From: an uncultured Selenomonadales bacterium
GTDB lineage: Bacteria; Bacillota; Negativicutes; DSM-1736; Dendrosporobacteraceae
Direction of reading: 5' to 3'
Assembly: GCA_946407015.1 (NCBI GenBank)
Contig: CAMJML010000002.1
Location: 248,001-312,000 of the forward strand
Length of the DNA stretch: 64,000 bases
Shown: piece after piece, positions 35,503 through 44,176 of the stretch
Numbering within the stretch: position 1 is the first letter of the stretch
How the letters are laid out: each line of letters begins with the position of its first letter
Program-made: the position numbers and the translations under genes
The notes under the pieces: generated by a model
The model's input: only the letters and a program-made list of their open reading frames with translations
Told to the model about the DNA's origin: nothing
Database searches by the model: none

Positions 35503-36327
35503 ATGCGTTTCTGTCCTGCTTGTGGAAATAAGCTATTGCAGGCAAGTATTGTGAAGTTCTGCTCAAATTGCGGACAAAATCTGACCGGATTACGGACAAC
35601 AGAACAAGCTTCGGGGCATAGGGATATTGGCCAGGAAAAGCCGGTTTTTCCACAAGTGATGCCAATCATGGATACAACCATAGTTAAGCCTCAGGAGCGT
35701 TTTCTGCTGCATGACCAAGGGACGGAAGCTTGTTTTAGTATTGTTTTAAAGGCCTGCGGCAATAGAGAAAGGCTGGTTTCACGGTTAAGCACCGTGTTGT
35801 GCCGCAGTATAAACGCTATGCGTCTGGCTGTTGATCTGGTACCCTGCGTTATTTTATATAAAAGCAGTGCCAACACCAGACAGGCCGTGATTGCTATTCT
35901 GGAAGAAGAGCAATTGCCTTATGGTGTTATCAGGGGCGATTTTTCATTAAATTCAGGACCTGGATTTTTGGGGGAAACGGCTGGGTTCAGCGATGAATTA
36001 AAAGAATTATTGGCGAAAACTCCGGCTAATTTATGGCTAGGCGATCAATTTCAGTTTGTTGTATCCGAAGTAGAGTGGGAAGGCGGCTTTGGCGCCATGG
36101 TTGTAACGGATCAGGGATTATACCTTGCGGATCAGTCTAGTTCCGCACCGGCAGCAGTCTGGTCGATTATTCCGTTCTATCCTTTAGCGGATGTTGTTCG
36201 CTCCCGGCTGGACAGCAGTGAAATTGAGCTGGTCTATCGCCAGGCTGGGCGTGAAGCTTGGCTGAAAATAGAAGACAGTGAGCAACTGGCTAAGGTATAC
36301 ACTTATTTACAGCGTGTTTTAAGCTAA
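35503..36327 (+). CDS. Zinc-ribbon protein of unknown function
   Basis: 274 residues. The N-terminus is a double CxxC zinc ribbon (FCPACGNK and FCSNCGQN, residues 3-28). The rest is a soluble domain I cannot name, with a possible beta-sheet region FVVSEVEWEGGFGAMVVTDQGLYLAD. The ATG at 35503 has ATGAGGG nine bases upstream; the ATG at 35494 would be directly against it. A very long hairpin follows. Confidence 0.75.
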   Translation: MRFCPACGNKLLQASIVKFCSNCGQNLTGLRTTEQASGHRDIGQEKPVFPQVMPIMDTTIVKPQERFLLHDQGTEACFSIVLKACGNRERLVSRLSTVLCRSINAMRLAVDLVPCVILYKSSANTRQAVIAILEEEQLPYGVIRGDFSLNSGPGFLGETAGFSDELKELLAKTPANLWLGDQFQFVVSEVEWEGGFGAMVVTDQGLYLADQSSSAPAAVWSIIPFYPLADVVRSRLDSSEIELVYRQAGREAWLKIEDSEQLAKVYTYLQRVLS

Positions 36328-36352
36328 TTTACATGCCGCACCCGGGCAAAAA

Positions 36353-36407
36353 AACAGCAAAACGATTTCAGGCTTGCATGCATTGCAAGCCTGAAATCGT
36401 TTTGCTG
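36353..36407. terminator. 25-bp perfect hairpin after the zinc-ribbon gene
   Basis: The left arm 36353-36377 and right arm 36383-36407 pair perfectly with a 5-base loop TGCAT. The left arm begins ACAGCAAAACGATT. The following bases lack a long T-run, but TTTTG within the right arm and A-rich sequence to the left suggest a terminator in either direction. Confidence 0.55.
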
Positions 36408-36475
36408 TTCGTACAGGCAAGTACAACATGTGTTCCAGTCATGCTGCTGATTTATGATCATCCGAGTATTGAGTG

Positions 36476-36571
36476 TTAATCGGTGCAATCATCCCAGATT
36501 CCAGGGAATAGCAGAATAAACAGGCTGATTACTAGAATGATAAACCACAATTCTCTAGCGCCACCCCACAT
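36476..36571 (-). CDS. Tiny tryptophan-containing membrane protein (31 residues)
   Basis: The frame reads MWGGARELWFIILVISLFIL then LFPGIWDDCTD and stop. AAGGAGGGG lies 6 bases before the ATG. It is one hydrophobic helix with a short acidic, cysteine-bearing tail. The tail (WDDC) resembles that of the next small gene, also on the minus strand. No function recognised; such short membrane peptides are common in spore formers. Confidence 0.65.
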   Translation of the reverse strand: MWGGARELWFIILVISLFILLFPGIWDDCTD

Positions 36572-36716
36572 TCTAACCCCTCCTTTTTTGATAGATAAGT
36601 AGTTATACTTCATAGTATTCCAGTGTGACTTACAGTGTTACCAAATTGACGGTTGCGGATGAACCCCGAACCCTTGTTTAACACAAGATTTAAACTTTTT
36701 TATTGTCTAATTCCGG

Positions 36717-36866
36717 TCAACAGCTCGTATCATCATTCCACACCCAGAATACGATGCTGAGAACAATCAAAATAAGCCAAATGACGTTGCTATTGCCATT
36801 ATTGTTCCAGCCATCCCAGCCATTCCAAGCATTCAAGCCGTTCCAGCCATTATTGCGCGCTTTCAT
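36717..36866 (-). CDS. Small WNGW-rich membrane protein (49 residues)
   Basis: The start MKARNNGWNGLNAWNGWDGW gives an N-terminal repeat of Trp-Asn-Gly units, followed by NNNGNSNV, a hydrophobic helix and the tail WNDDTSC. GAGGAGGGC lies 6 bases before the ATG at 36866. I recognise no characterised family. It shares layout with the 31-residue gene at 36476. Confidence 0.7.
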   Translation of the reverse strand: MKARNNGWNGLNAWNGWDGWNNNGNSNVIWLILIVLSIVFWVWNDDTSC

Positions 36867-36965
36867 TACGATGCCCTCCTCATAAAAAAATATATCGGGT
36901 TGTCGTATTATATGATTTTGCAATACGTTTTGTCACTTGCAAGCGCTTGGCTATATAGGATGAGC

Positions 36966-37001
36966 AAAAAAATTACAGCCGGTAAAGGCTGTGATTTTTT
37001 T
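36966..37001. terminator. Bidirectional terminator at the 3' end of the RpiR gene
   Basis: AAAAAAATTACAGCC pairs with GGCTGTGATTTTTTT (one T-G wobble) around GGTAAA, with T-runs on both strands. Confidence 0.85.
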
Positions 37002-37022
37002 CGTTTTTTTGCATATTTACGG

Positions 37023-37883
37023 TTATAAACGTCTTGTTGATATGGCAACCCGCACTTTATTCATGTTGGCAATTAACCGATCAGGCTGTTTGAGCATGAC
37101 CCCTGTATAAAGCAAGTCAACAATCGCCAAGTGAATCAAGCGGGATGCCATGGCATCCGAGCGGTAGTTGATTTCTCTGGCCATACCGAATAACGCTACA
37201 TCAGCCAGCTGGCTTAAGGGGGATTTGATATAGCTGGTAATGGCGATGACGGTCGCACCGGACTTTTTAGCAATTTTTACGGATTCAAGAATATCAACAC
37301 TAGCGCCGGTATGGGATACGGCAATGACAACATCATCCGGCTGCAATAGGGCAGCAGAAGCAATTTGCAAATGGGCATCGGCATAGGAACGAACCGGAAT
37401 GCCGAAACGTAAAAAACGATGTTCAATATCAGCTGCAATAATGTAGGACCCGCCTGAGCCATAGGCATCAATGCGGCGGGCGGCTGCCAGGATTCCGATG
37501 GCTTTTTCCAATGCGGCATAATCCAGCATTTTTAAGGTATCTTGCAGGCCTTCATTAATGTTGTTAAAAATTTTCGCTGTAAACAGCTCAATCGAGTCAT
37601 CGACAGCTACTTCACGGGCAACCGACTCCATCGGTGTAAAGATATCGCCGGCTAAGGCGATTTTTAACCCTTGAAACCCAGGGAACCCCAATTTCCGGCA
37701 AAGGCGAAAAATGGTTGCTTCCGCACTGGACGAAGCTTCAGCCAACTCAGAGATGGTCATGTGAACAACATCGGCTGGATTTTGTAAGATGTAATCAGAA
37801 ATTTTTTGTTCGGCTTTCGTTAAATCATTATACATGCTTCTCAGAATAGGCAAGCAAGATAATGGGGATTGTGTTTCGGACAT
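37023..37883 (-). CDS. RpiR-family transcriptional regulator (HTH-SIS)
   Basis: 286 residues: an HTH_6 DNA-binding domain (about 1-80; TISELAEASSSAEATIFRLCRKLGFPGF) and a SIS sugar-phosphate-binding domain (about 120-260; GSGGSYIIA, VSHTGASVDILESVKIAKKSGATVIAIT). It probably senses a phosphorylated sugar or sugar acid and controls the divergent catabolic operon. TTGGAGGGTGAC precedes the ATG at 37883. Confidence 0.92.
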   Translation of the reverse strand: MSETQSPLSCLPILRSMYNDLTKAEQKISDYILQNPADVVHMTISELAEASSSAEATIFRLCRKLGFPGFQGLKIALAGDIFTPMESVAREVAVDDSIELFTAKIFNNINEGLQDTLKMLDYAALEKAIGILAAARRIDAYGSGGSYIIAADIEHRFLRFGIPVRSYADAHLQIASAALLQPDDVVIAVSHTGASVDILESVKIAKKSGATVIAITSYIKSPLSQLADVALFGMAREINYRSDAMASRLIHLAIVDLLYTGVMLKQPDRLIANMNKVRVAISTRRL

Positions 37884-37988
37884 GTCACCCTCCAAGTGGA
37901 TAGCGTTCGCGACTTATTTTCATGCGAATATATCGTTTATTATTATTGTACAGAAATTTTACTAAAACTGTAAATAAAAAATAATTTT

Positions 37989-38003
37989 TGAAAAATAATT
38001 TCA
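37989..38003. promoter_or_regulatory. Candidate RpiR operator
   Basis: TGAAAAATAATTTCA is an inverted repeat (TGAAA / TTTCA, 5-base centre) in the 245-base divergent region between the RpiR gene and the dehydratase gene. RpiR regulators often bind TGAAA-type palindromes. The region is very AT-rich, so chance is possible. Confidence 0.45.
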
Positions 38004-38030
38004 TATATTTAACTAAATGTGAAAAAATCA

Positions 38031-38060
38031 TTGCAATTATCAGAAAGTTAGAATTATAAT
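38031..38060 (+). promoter_or_regulatory. Promoter of the sugar-acid operon
   Basis: TTGCAA (38031-38036) and TATAAT (38055-38060) with an 18-base spacer. The predicted start is about 60 bases upstream of the dehydratase ATG. Confidence 0.65.
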
Positions 38061-38128
38061 GATAAATGAAAATGATTTTTATACATTAAGAAAAATGTGA
38101 TAGTAAAATATCAAAAAAGAGGTGTCAT

Positions 38129-39790
38129 ATGACGACTGCCTTAGAAAAGCTGCCAGCCTATCAACGGGCTATAGCGAAAAGTCACCTCGGTTCTTGTGGG
38201 GCGGATTATCAAGGTTTGGCCAAACCCTTGATTGCGGTGGTTAATACCTGGAATGAAATTGTACCCGGGCATTGCCACCTGCGGGAACTTGCTGCCGAAG
38301 TCAAAAAGGGAATCCATGAGGCGGGCGGCTATCCATTGGAGTTTAATACCATTGCGATTTGCGACGGCATTGCCCAGGGACATGGTGGTATGCATTATGT
38401 ATTGCCAAGCCGTGAATTGATTGCCGATTCAATCGAAGCTATGATCGCCGGGCACGGAATTTTTGACGGGATGGTGTTATTGGGCTCTTGTGACAAAATT
38501 GTACCAGGGTTGTTAATGGCGGCAGCCAGAATCAATATCCCGGCTATTGTTGTAACCGGTGGTCCCATGATCAATCAAATTAAGCCGTGGCAATCCAAAG
38601 AAGCCCGGCAAAAATTTCTGAAAGATGAAATCAGTGAAGCCGAGCTGTTTAATATTACCATGGCTTATTATCCAAGTGCCGGTGTTTGCCCGTTTCTAGG
38701 CACAGCCAATACCATGTGCCTGGTGGCGGAAGCCTTGGGTATGTCCTTGTCCGGGTCTGCAACCATGCCTGCACAAAGCGCTAATCGTAAGAGAGCCGCT
38801 TTTCGGAGCGGGCAGGCGGTCATGCGGTTACTGAAAGAGAACGTGAGGCCGCGGGACATCATGACTCAATCTGCGTTTCATAATGCCATTGCGCTGGTAG
38901 CGGGAATTGGCGGCTCGCTCAATTCGATTTTACACTTACCGGCCATTGCGCATGAATGTGAGCTTACCGTAAATTTTACCGATTTCGATCGAATTAGTCG
39001 AACAACGCCACTGATTGTGCGGGTTTCGCCCAATAGTACCGAATATACGGTGGCCGATCTGGACCGGGTAGGCGGAATACCGGCTGTCTTAAAGGAGCTT
39101 ATGCCTGCTTTAAAAACAAATGCCTTGACGGTAGATGGCCTTTCCTTGCGTGAACTGCTGCTGGGTGCACCAACTGCTGATGGAGAAATCATTCGACCTT
39201 TTCAAAATCCATTTGCTGTCGAGGGTGGTATCGCTGTTCTGACCGGCAATCTGGCTCCGGCCGGCGCAGTTGTCAAAAGTTCGGCCGTGGCGCCGGAATT
39301 ATGGTTCTACCCCGGAACGGCTAAAGTATTCGAATCAGAAGAGGCGTGTGCACAAGCGATTGAGGCTGGGCAGGTGAAAACCGGAGACATCCTGGTGATT
39401 CGGAATGAGGGACCGATCGGAGGACCGGGGATGCGCGAAATGCACCGGATTACCGAACTGGTAATGAAACTTAAAAATATTGCCATTATTACGGATGGGC
39501 GTTTTTCCGGTGCATCAGCCGGGCTTTCCGTTGGCTATTTATCGCCGGAAGCTGCGGCGGGCGGTCCCATTGCTTTCGTAAAAGATGGCGACAAGATTAT
39601 TATTGATCTGAAAAATCGCTCGATTGATTGGCAAATCAGTGAAGCAGAATTCGCTGAGCGTAAGAAAGTCGGATATGGGCACCAAAAGCAAGAGCAAAGT
39701 CGTTTTCTCCGCCTTTACGCTGAAAATACAGCACCGGCAGCACGTGGTGCCGTGCGGCAAATTTCAAGCCCTGTGGAGGTGAAAGAATAG
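38129..39790 (+). CDS. IlvD/Edd-family sugar-acid dehydratase
   Basis: 553 residues, normal for the family. The three cluster cysteines lie in SHLGSCGADYQG, LLGSCDKIVPG and AGVCPFLGTANTM. The C-terminal GRFSGASAGLSVGYLSPEAA holds the catalytic serine region. The enzyme removes water from an aldonic or phospho-aldonic acid to give a 2-keto-3-deoxy acid. The GntP permease, KDPG-type aldolase and gluconokinase nearby favour a sugar-acid substrate over the branched-chain pathway. GAGGTG precedes the ATG. Confidence 0.88.
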   Translation: MTTALEKLPAYQRAIAKSHLGSCGADYQGLAKPLIAVVNTWNEIVPGHCHLRELAAEVKKGIHEAGGYPLEFNTIAICDGIAQGHGGMHYVLPSRELIADSIEAMIAGHGIFDGMVLLGSCDKIVPGLLMAAARINIPAIVVTGGPMINQIKPWQSKEARQKFLKDEISEAELFNITMAYYPSAGVCPFLGTANTMCLVAEALGMSLSGSATMPAQSANRKRAAFRSGQAVMRLLKENVRPRDIMTQSAFHNAIALVAGIGGSLNSILHLPAIAHECELTVNFTDFDRISRTTPLIVRVSPNSTEYTVADLDRVGGIPAVLKELMPALKTNALTVDGLSLRELLLGAPTADGEIIRPFQNPFAVEGGIAVLTGNLAPAGAVVKSSAVAPELWFYPGTAKVFESEEACAQAIEAGQVKTGDILVIRNEGPIGGPGMREMHRITELVMKLKNIAIITDGRFSGASAGLSVGYLSPEAAAGGPIAFVKDGDKIIIDLKNRSIDWQISEAEFAERKKVGYGHQKQEQSRFLRLYAENTAPAARGAVRQISSPVEVKE

Positions 39791-39870
39791 GTTTCTTTTG
39801 GTATGAATTCGGCAGGCATTTCGTATAATTGATCAGAGCCTGTACAAGGAAATATAGGAAGGAGAGCATT

Positions 39871-40821
39871 ATGGCGGTTATTTTGACAACTCCCCGTTCA
39901 TTTGCCGGTTGTACCAAGGCTCAGGATTTACTTAGGCAGGCCGGCCATGAACTTCGCGTTCAAAATCCGGTAAAACCTTTTACTGAGAAAGAACTATGTG
40001 AGCTTATCCCTGGAGTGGATGCTCTGATAGCCGGACTTGATGAAATTACCGGCACTGTCATTCAGACCGGGGCGCCTACCCTAAAAGTGATTGCCCGCAA
40101 TGGTGTAGGCATCAACAATATCGATTTTGGGGCAGCACGAAAGCACGGAGTAAAGATTACTGTTACTCCGGGTACGAACAGTATTGCAGTATGTGAACTG
40201 GCCTTTGCCTTTTTGATGGGACTTTCCCGTAAAATCCACCTGATGGATAGCCAAATTCGAGATGGACAATGGCTGCGCGTACCAGGAAGCGAGTTGTTTG
40301 GCAAAACGATTGGCATTTTGGGAACAGGGGCCATTGGCACTGAATTGGCTAAGCGCTGCGCCGCTTTTGGCATGAAAATACTTGCCTACGATCTAGCTCC
40401 CAAAAAAGAGTTAGTGGATCAGTGGCAGGTCCAATACGTCGATTTGGAGCAAATTTATCAGCAAGCCGATTATCTATCGCTGCATTTGCCTTCATCAGAT
40501 CAAACCAAGGGAATGATTAACGCCGGTGTGTTTGCCAGGATGAAGAAAGGCGCTTGTCTGGTAAATACCGCGCGTGGGGATTTAATTAACGAAGATGATT
40601 TGCTGGAAGCATTGCAAAACGGGCAACTCGGTGGGGCGGCATTGGACGCGTTTGTTCAGGAACCTTTTGAGGATCAACGCTTTTGGGGGCTTTCCAATCT
40701 CTTAATGACGCCGCATACCGGTGCCTATACGGCCGAAGCCGTGGAACGCACACTGATAACGGCTGCTCAAGAAGTGCTGCGGGTATTGGCAGGTCAACCG
40801 CCGCAATATGAAATTCACTAA
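39871..40821 (+). CDS. D-2-hydroxyacid dehydrogenase (phosphoglycerate dehydrogenase-like)
   Basis: 316 residues. NAD-binding motif GTGAIG in ILGTGAIGTELAKRCAAFGMKI (about 145-165), the catalytic arginine near NTARGD, a glutamate in VQEPFE and the histidine in MTPHTGAYT. It should reduce or oxidise a 2-keto acid in the pathway. GGAAGGAGAGC precedes the ATG at 39871. It is one of two dehydrogenases of this class in the operon. Confidence 0.9.
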   Translation: MAVILTTPRSFAGCTKAQDLLRQAGHELRVQNPVKPFTEKELCELIPGVDALIAGLDEITGTVIQTGAPTLKVIARNGVGINNIDFGAARKHGVKITVTPGTNSIAVCELAFAFLMGLSRKIHLMDSQIRDGQWLRVPGSELFGKTIGILGTGAIGTELAKRCAAFGMKILAYDLAPKKELVDQWQVQYVDLEQIYQQADYLSLHLPSSDQTKGMINAGVFARMKKGACLVNTARGDLINEDDLLEALQNGQLGGAALDAFVQEPFEDQRFWGLSNLLMTPHTGAYTAEAVERTLITAAQEVLRVLAGQPPQYEIH

Positions 40822-40851
40822 AGACATACCGATTAGAAAGAGGGAAAGATT

Positions 40852-41502
40852 ATGGGAGAAAAACAATCCATTCTTACAAGATTGCAGCAATCAGGCTTAG
40901 TGGCAGTTGTCAGGGCCGAAAATGGAGAACAAGCCAAACGTATAGCCGAAGCGTGCCTGACAGGCGGGATGCAAGCCATTGAGATTACCTATACCGTTCC
41001 CGGAGCCCACCATATCATGGAGGAACTGGCCAAGGCTTATTCTCCTGATGAACTGATCATTGGTGCAGGCACCGTACTGGATCCGGAAACAGCCCGTATT
41101 TCTCTATTAAGTGGTGCCAAGTATGTTGTTTCACCCTGCTTAAATGTTGAAACGGTCCGCTTGTGCAACCGCTATCAGGTTCCGGTCATGACCGGGGCCA
41201 TGACAATCAAGGAAATTGTAGAATGCCTTGAAGCCGGCGCCGATATCATCAAGCTATTCCCGGGAGAACTGTTTGGTCCGGCCATGGTGAAAGCGGTGAA
41301 AGGGCCTTTGCCACAGGCGCAGATTATGCCCACCGGCGGGGTGACGGTTGAAAATGTCCGGGAGTGGATTAAAGCCGGTTGCGTAGCAGTTGGAGCAGGC
41401 AGCAGCCTGACAGCCGGAGCCAAAAAGGGTGATTATGCGGCCATTACTGAAACGGCAAAGCGTTTTCTAGCTGAAATTGCAGCCGCACGATCAGGCCAAT
41501 AA
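40852..41502 (+). CDS. eda: 2-dehydro-3-deoxyphosphogluconate (KDPG)-type aldolase
   Basis: 216 residues, a class I aldolase of the KDPG/KHG family. The Schiff-base lysine is in ADIIKLFPGE and the general base glutamate in AIEITYTVPGA. It cleaves a 2-keto-3-deoxy-6-phospho acid to pyruvate and a triose phosphate. AGAGGGAAAGATT precedes the ATG. The stereochemistry of the substrate cannot be read from sequence. Confidence 0.9.
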   Translation: MGEKQSILTRLQQSGLVAVVRAENGEQAKRIAEACLTGGMQAIEITYTVPGAHHIMEELAKAYSPDELIIGAGTVLDPETARISLLSGAKYVVSPCLNVETVRLCNRYQVPVMTGAMTIKEIVECLEAGADIIKLFPGELFGPAMVKAVKGPLPQAQIMPTGGVTVENVREWIKAGCVAVGAGSSLTAGAKKGDYAAITETAKRFLAEIAAARSGQ

Positions 41503-41610
41503 GCCTTCGGTGATGAGTCTGATCTTGATTGGATAACTGGAAAGCGGGGTGAAGCGAGGAAAGACTAAAGCGGGTCCGGTTTTATTGATGATAATGAGGA
41601 GGTCGGGTTT

Positions 41611-42942
41611 ATGTTAATCGGTTATGCGGTGATTGCGGTATTGTTATTGTTAATCATGATTACTCGGTTTAAAATCAATCCTTTTGTAACCCTCATGGTA
41701 GTATCCGTATTTTTGGGATTAGCTGCCGGAATGCCTTTTGATAAAATTGTGGGCTCCATTCAGGCCGGGATGGGCAATACCTTAGGGTTTATTGCGATTG
41801 TCCTTGGGTTAGGAACCATGTTAGGCAAGATGCTGGAGGAATCAGGCGGAGCTGAGCGTATTGCTCAAACACTGATCAAGGCATTTGGCAGAAGCCGGGT
41901 TCACTGGGCGATGATGTTTGTTGCATTTATTGTTGGGATTCCAGTTTTCTTCCAAGTTGGTTTTGTCCTCTTAATTCCATTAGTGTTTACGATTGCAAAA
42001 GAAACCGGAATTTCGTTGCTTAAAATTGGTTTGCCGTTAGTAGCGGGCTTATCCGTCGTTCACGGTTTGGTACCGCCTCATCCTGCCGCGATGGCTGCCG
42101 TGGATATTTTTAAGGCTGATGTTGGAAAAACCATTCTGTATAGCATTATTGTCGGGTTGCCAACAGCAGCGTTAGCCGGACCTGTTTTTGCCAGCTTCAT
42201 TGCTCCGCGCATGCCGCATCTGCCGGTACCGGAAGGGTTTGCCGACCAGATTAAGGCCGGACGTCAGGATCATGAAATGCCCGGTTTTAGTATTACCGTT
42301 CTGACCATATTAATGCCGGTTATTTTAATGATGCTGGGAACAATTGCCGATTTATCTTTGGCTAAAACATCTTATTGGTATGGAGTCCTGAAGTTTATCG
42401 GCAGTCCGTTTATGTCGCTGCTGCTTTCCTTGTTATTTGCTTTCTACACTTTCGGGCTAAACCGGAAATATAATTTATCTCAAATTGGAAAATTCTGCGA
42501 TCAATCATTACCGGCCATGGCGAGTATCCTAATGGTTATCGGCGGTGGCGGTGCCTTTAATAAGGTATTGCTGGACAGTGGAATTGGAAACGAAATTGCC
42601 AAGGTAGCTTCATCTTTCCAATTAAATCCAATTTTGCTGGCTTGGACGATTGCGGCCATGATTCGTGTGGCTACCGGATCAGCCACGGTATCCATGATGA
42701 CCGCAGCCGGCATTGTAGCGCCAATGGTGATGAATCAAACCGGCGTATCGCCTGAACTGATCGTGCTGGCGGTAGGGGCAGGCTCATTGATTCTTTCTCA
42801 CGTCAACGATGCCGGATTCTGGATTATTAAAGAATATTTCGGCATGTCGGTAACAGATACGCTGAAAACCTGGACAGTGCTGGAAACCATTATTGCGATA
42901 GCGGCACTCATCTTCATTTTATTGTTGTCCCAAGTCGTATAA
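41611..42942 (+). CDS. GntP-family gluconate/sugar-acid permease
   Basis: 443 residues with about twelve hydrophobic helices. Family segments are LGLGTMLGKMLEESGGAERIAQTL, VPPHPAAMAAVDIFKADVGKTI and the late SHVNDAGFWIIKEYFGMS. It imports gluconate or a related acid with protons. AATGAGGAGGTCGGGTTT gives the ribosome site. Confidence 0.92.
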   Translation: MLIGYAVIAVLLLLIMITRFKINPFVTLMVVSVFLGLAAGMPFDKIVGSIQAGMGNTLGFIAIVLGLGTMLGKMLEESGGAERIAQTLIKAFGRSRVHWAMMFVAFIVGIPVFFQVGFVLLIPLVFTIAKETGISLLKIGLPLVAGLSVVHGLVPPHPAAMAAVDIFKADVGKTILYSIIVGLPTAALAGPVFASFIAPRMPHLPVPEGFADQIKAGRQDHEMPGFSITVLTILMPVILMMLGTIADLSLAKTSYWYGVLKFIGSPFMSLLLSLLFAFYTFGLNRKYNLSQIGKFCDQSLPAMASILMVIGGGGAFNKVLLDSGIGNEIAKVASSFQLNPILLAWTIAAMIRVATGSATVSMMTAAGIVAPMVMNQTGVSPELIVLAVGAGSLILSHVNDAGFWIIKEYFGMSVTDTLKTWTVLETIIAIAALIFILLLSQVV

Positions 42943-42948
42943 AGACGG

Positions 42949-42995
42949 CCGGCCGCATGCTCCAGGGTCTAACGGACCGGTGGTCATGCGGCCGG
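42949..42995 (+). terminator. GC-rich hairpin within the sugar-acid operon
   Basis: CCGGCCGCATG / CATGCGGCCGG (11 bp) encloses a nested GGTC / GACC. No T-run follows, so it is more likely an mRNA-stability or attenuation structure than a full terminator. Confidence 0.45.
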
Positions 42996-43051
42996 TAATT
43001 AGCCGGTTCGGGCTGAATTATGAACGCATCCATTAGAAGGAGGATTTTGTT

Positions 43052-44146
43052 ATGAAAGCAGCTATATATAAGGGAACGGAATTATTAGAAATAGAAGAAA
43101 TGGAAATACCAAAGCTTGAACCAGGATCCATCTTGCTGAAAGTAAAAGCCTGCGCCATCTGCGGGGGTGATTTACGTACCTACCGGCATGGTCACGCCGC
43201 GATAAAACCGCCCATTGTATTAGGACATGAAATTGCCGGTGAAATTGTGGAAGTGGCTGACGATGTAGCTTCTTTCCAACCTGGCGAGCGGGTTATTGTT
43301 GCACCGGCTATAGGCTGCGCAACCTGCAGTTATTGTTCGTCAGGCTGGCAGAATATGTGCTATACCAGAACCACCATTGCCCATCATTATCATGGCGGCT
43401 TTGCCGAATATGTACTCATTCCGGCCAGCGCTGTCCGCGCAGGGAATATCAACCGTATTCCGGATGAAGTCACTTATTTGGAGGCGTCACTGGCTGAGCC
43501 GCTGGCTTGTGTGCTCAATGCCCAGGAAGTTATGAATATTGGGTTGGGCGATAGTGTGGCGGTTATTGGAGCCGGACCGATTGGCTGCATGCATGCTGAG
43601 GTGGCCCGAGCCAGGGGAGCCGGCAAGGTATTTCTGATTAATCGCAGTGCAGGCCGGTTGGAAGCGGCTAAAAAGTTTGGTTATGATGCTTATATCAATT
43701 TAAGTAAAACCGATGGCGTGAAAGCCGTCATGGACCTGACAAAAGGCTTGGGAGCCAATGTTGTCATTATTACGGCGGGTACTCCTGAAGCTCAGACCTT
43801 AGGCATTGCTATGGCGAGTAAAATGGGGAAGGTATGTTTATTTGCGGGGCTGCCCAAAAGTCAGCCAACCATTCAACTGGATGCAAATCATGTACATTAC
43901 CGCCAAATTGCTGTCTACGGGGCTTTTTCCTCAGCACCGCGGCATAATGCCTTGGCGCTGGAATTAATTCGCAGCGGCAAAGTCTCAGCGAAACAAATTT
44001 TGACTCACTTAGTTTCTTTGGAAAAAATCAAACAAGGAATGGATTTTGTCGATGACCGGGCCGGGTTGCGGGTGACTGTCAGTCCATGCATAGAGGAACT
44101 GGAGCAGGAAATTGCCCGGCACCCTGAACTGATTGTTGTTCGGTAA
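43052..44146 (+). CDS. Zinc-dependent medium-chain dehydrogenase (sorbitol/L-idonate dehydrogenase-like)
   Basis: 364 residues. Catalytic zinc region CAICGGDLRTYRHG and GHEIAGEI, the structural-zinc cysteines CATCSYCSSGWQNMC, and the Rossmann motif VAVIGAGPIGCMHAE. It oxidises a polyol or sugar acid to the keto form. AGAAGGAGG precedes the ATG. Substrate unknown. Confidence 0.9.
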   Translation: MKAAIYKGTELLEIEEMEIPKLEPGSILLKVKACAICGGDLRTYRHGHAAIKPPIVLGHEIAGEIVEVADDVASFQPGERVIVAPAIGCATCSYCSSGWQNMCYTRTTIAHHYHGGFAEYVLIPASAVRAGNINRIPDEVTYLEASLAEPLACVLNAQEVMNIGLGDSVAVIGAGPIGCMHAEVARARGAGKVFLINRSAGRLEAAKKFGYDAYINLSKTDGVKAVMDLTKGLGANVVIITAGTPEAQTLGIAMASKMGKVCLFAGLPKSQPTIQLDANHVHYRQIAVYGAFSSAPRHNALALELIRSGKVSAKQILTHLVSLEKIKQGMDFVDDRAGLRVTVSPCIEELEQEIARHPELIVVR

Positions 44147-44176
44147 TATGAATCTTCTAGTTGGGAGAGGAATAAA

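Noticed and set aside
38055-38080. ATAATGATAAATGAAAATGATT near the sugar-acid promoter as a Fur box
   Set aside because: The region is extremely AT-rich, symmetry is poor and the operon has no link to iron.
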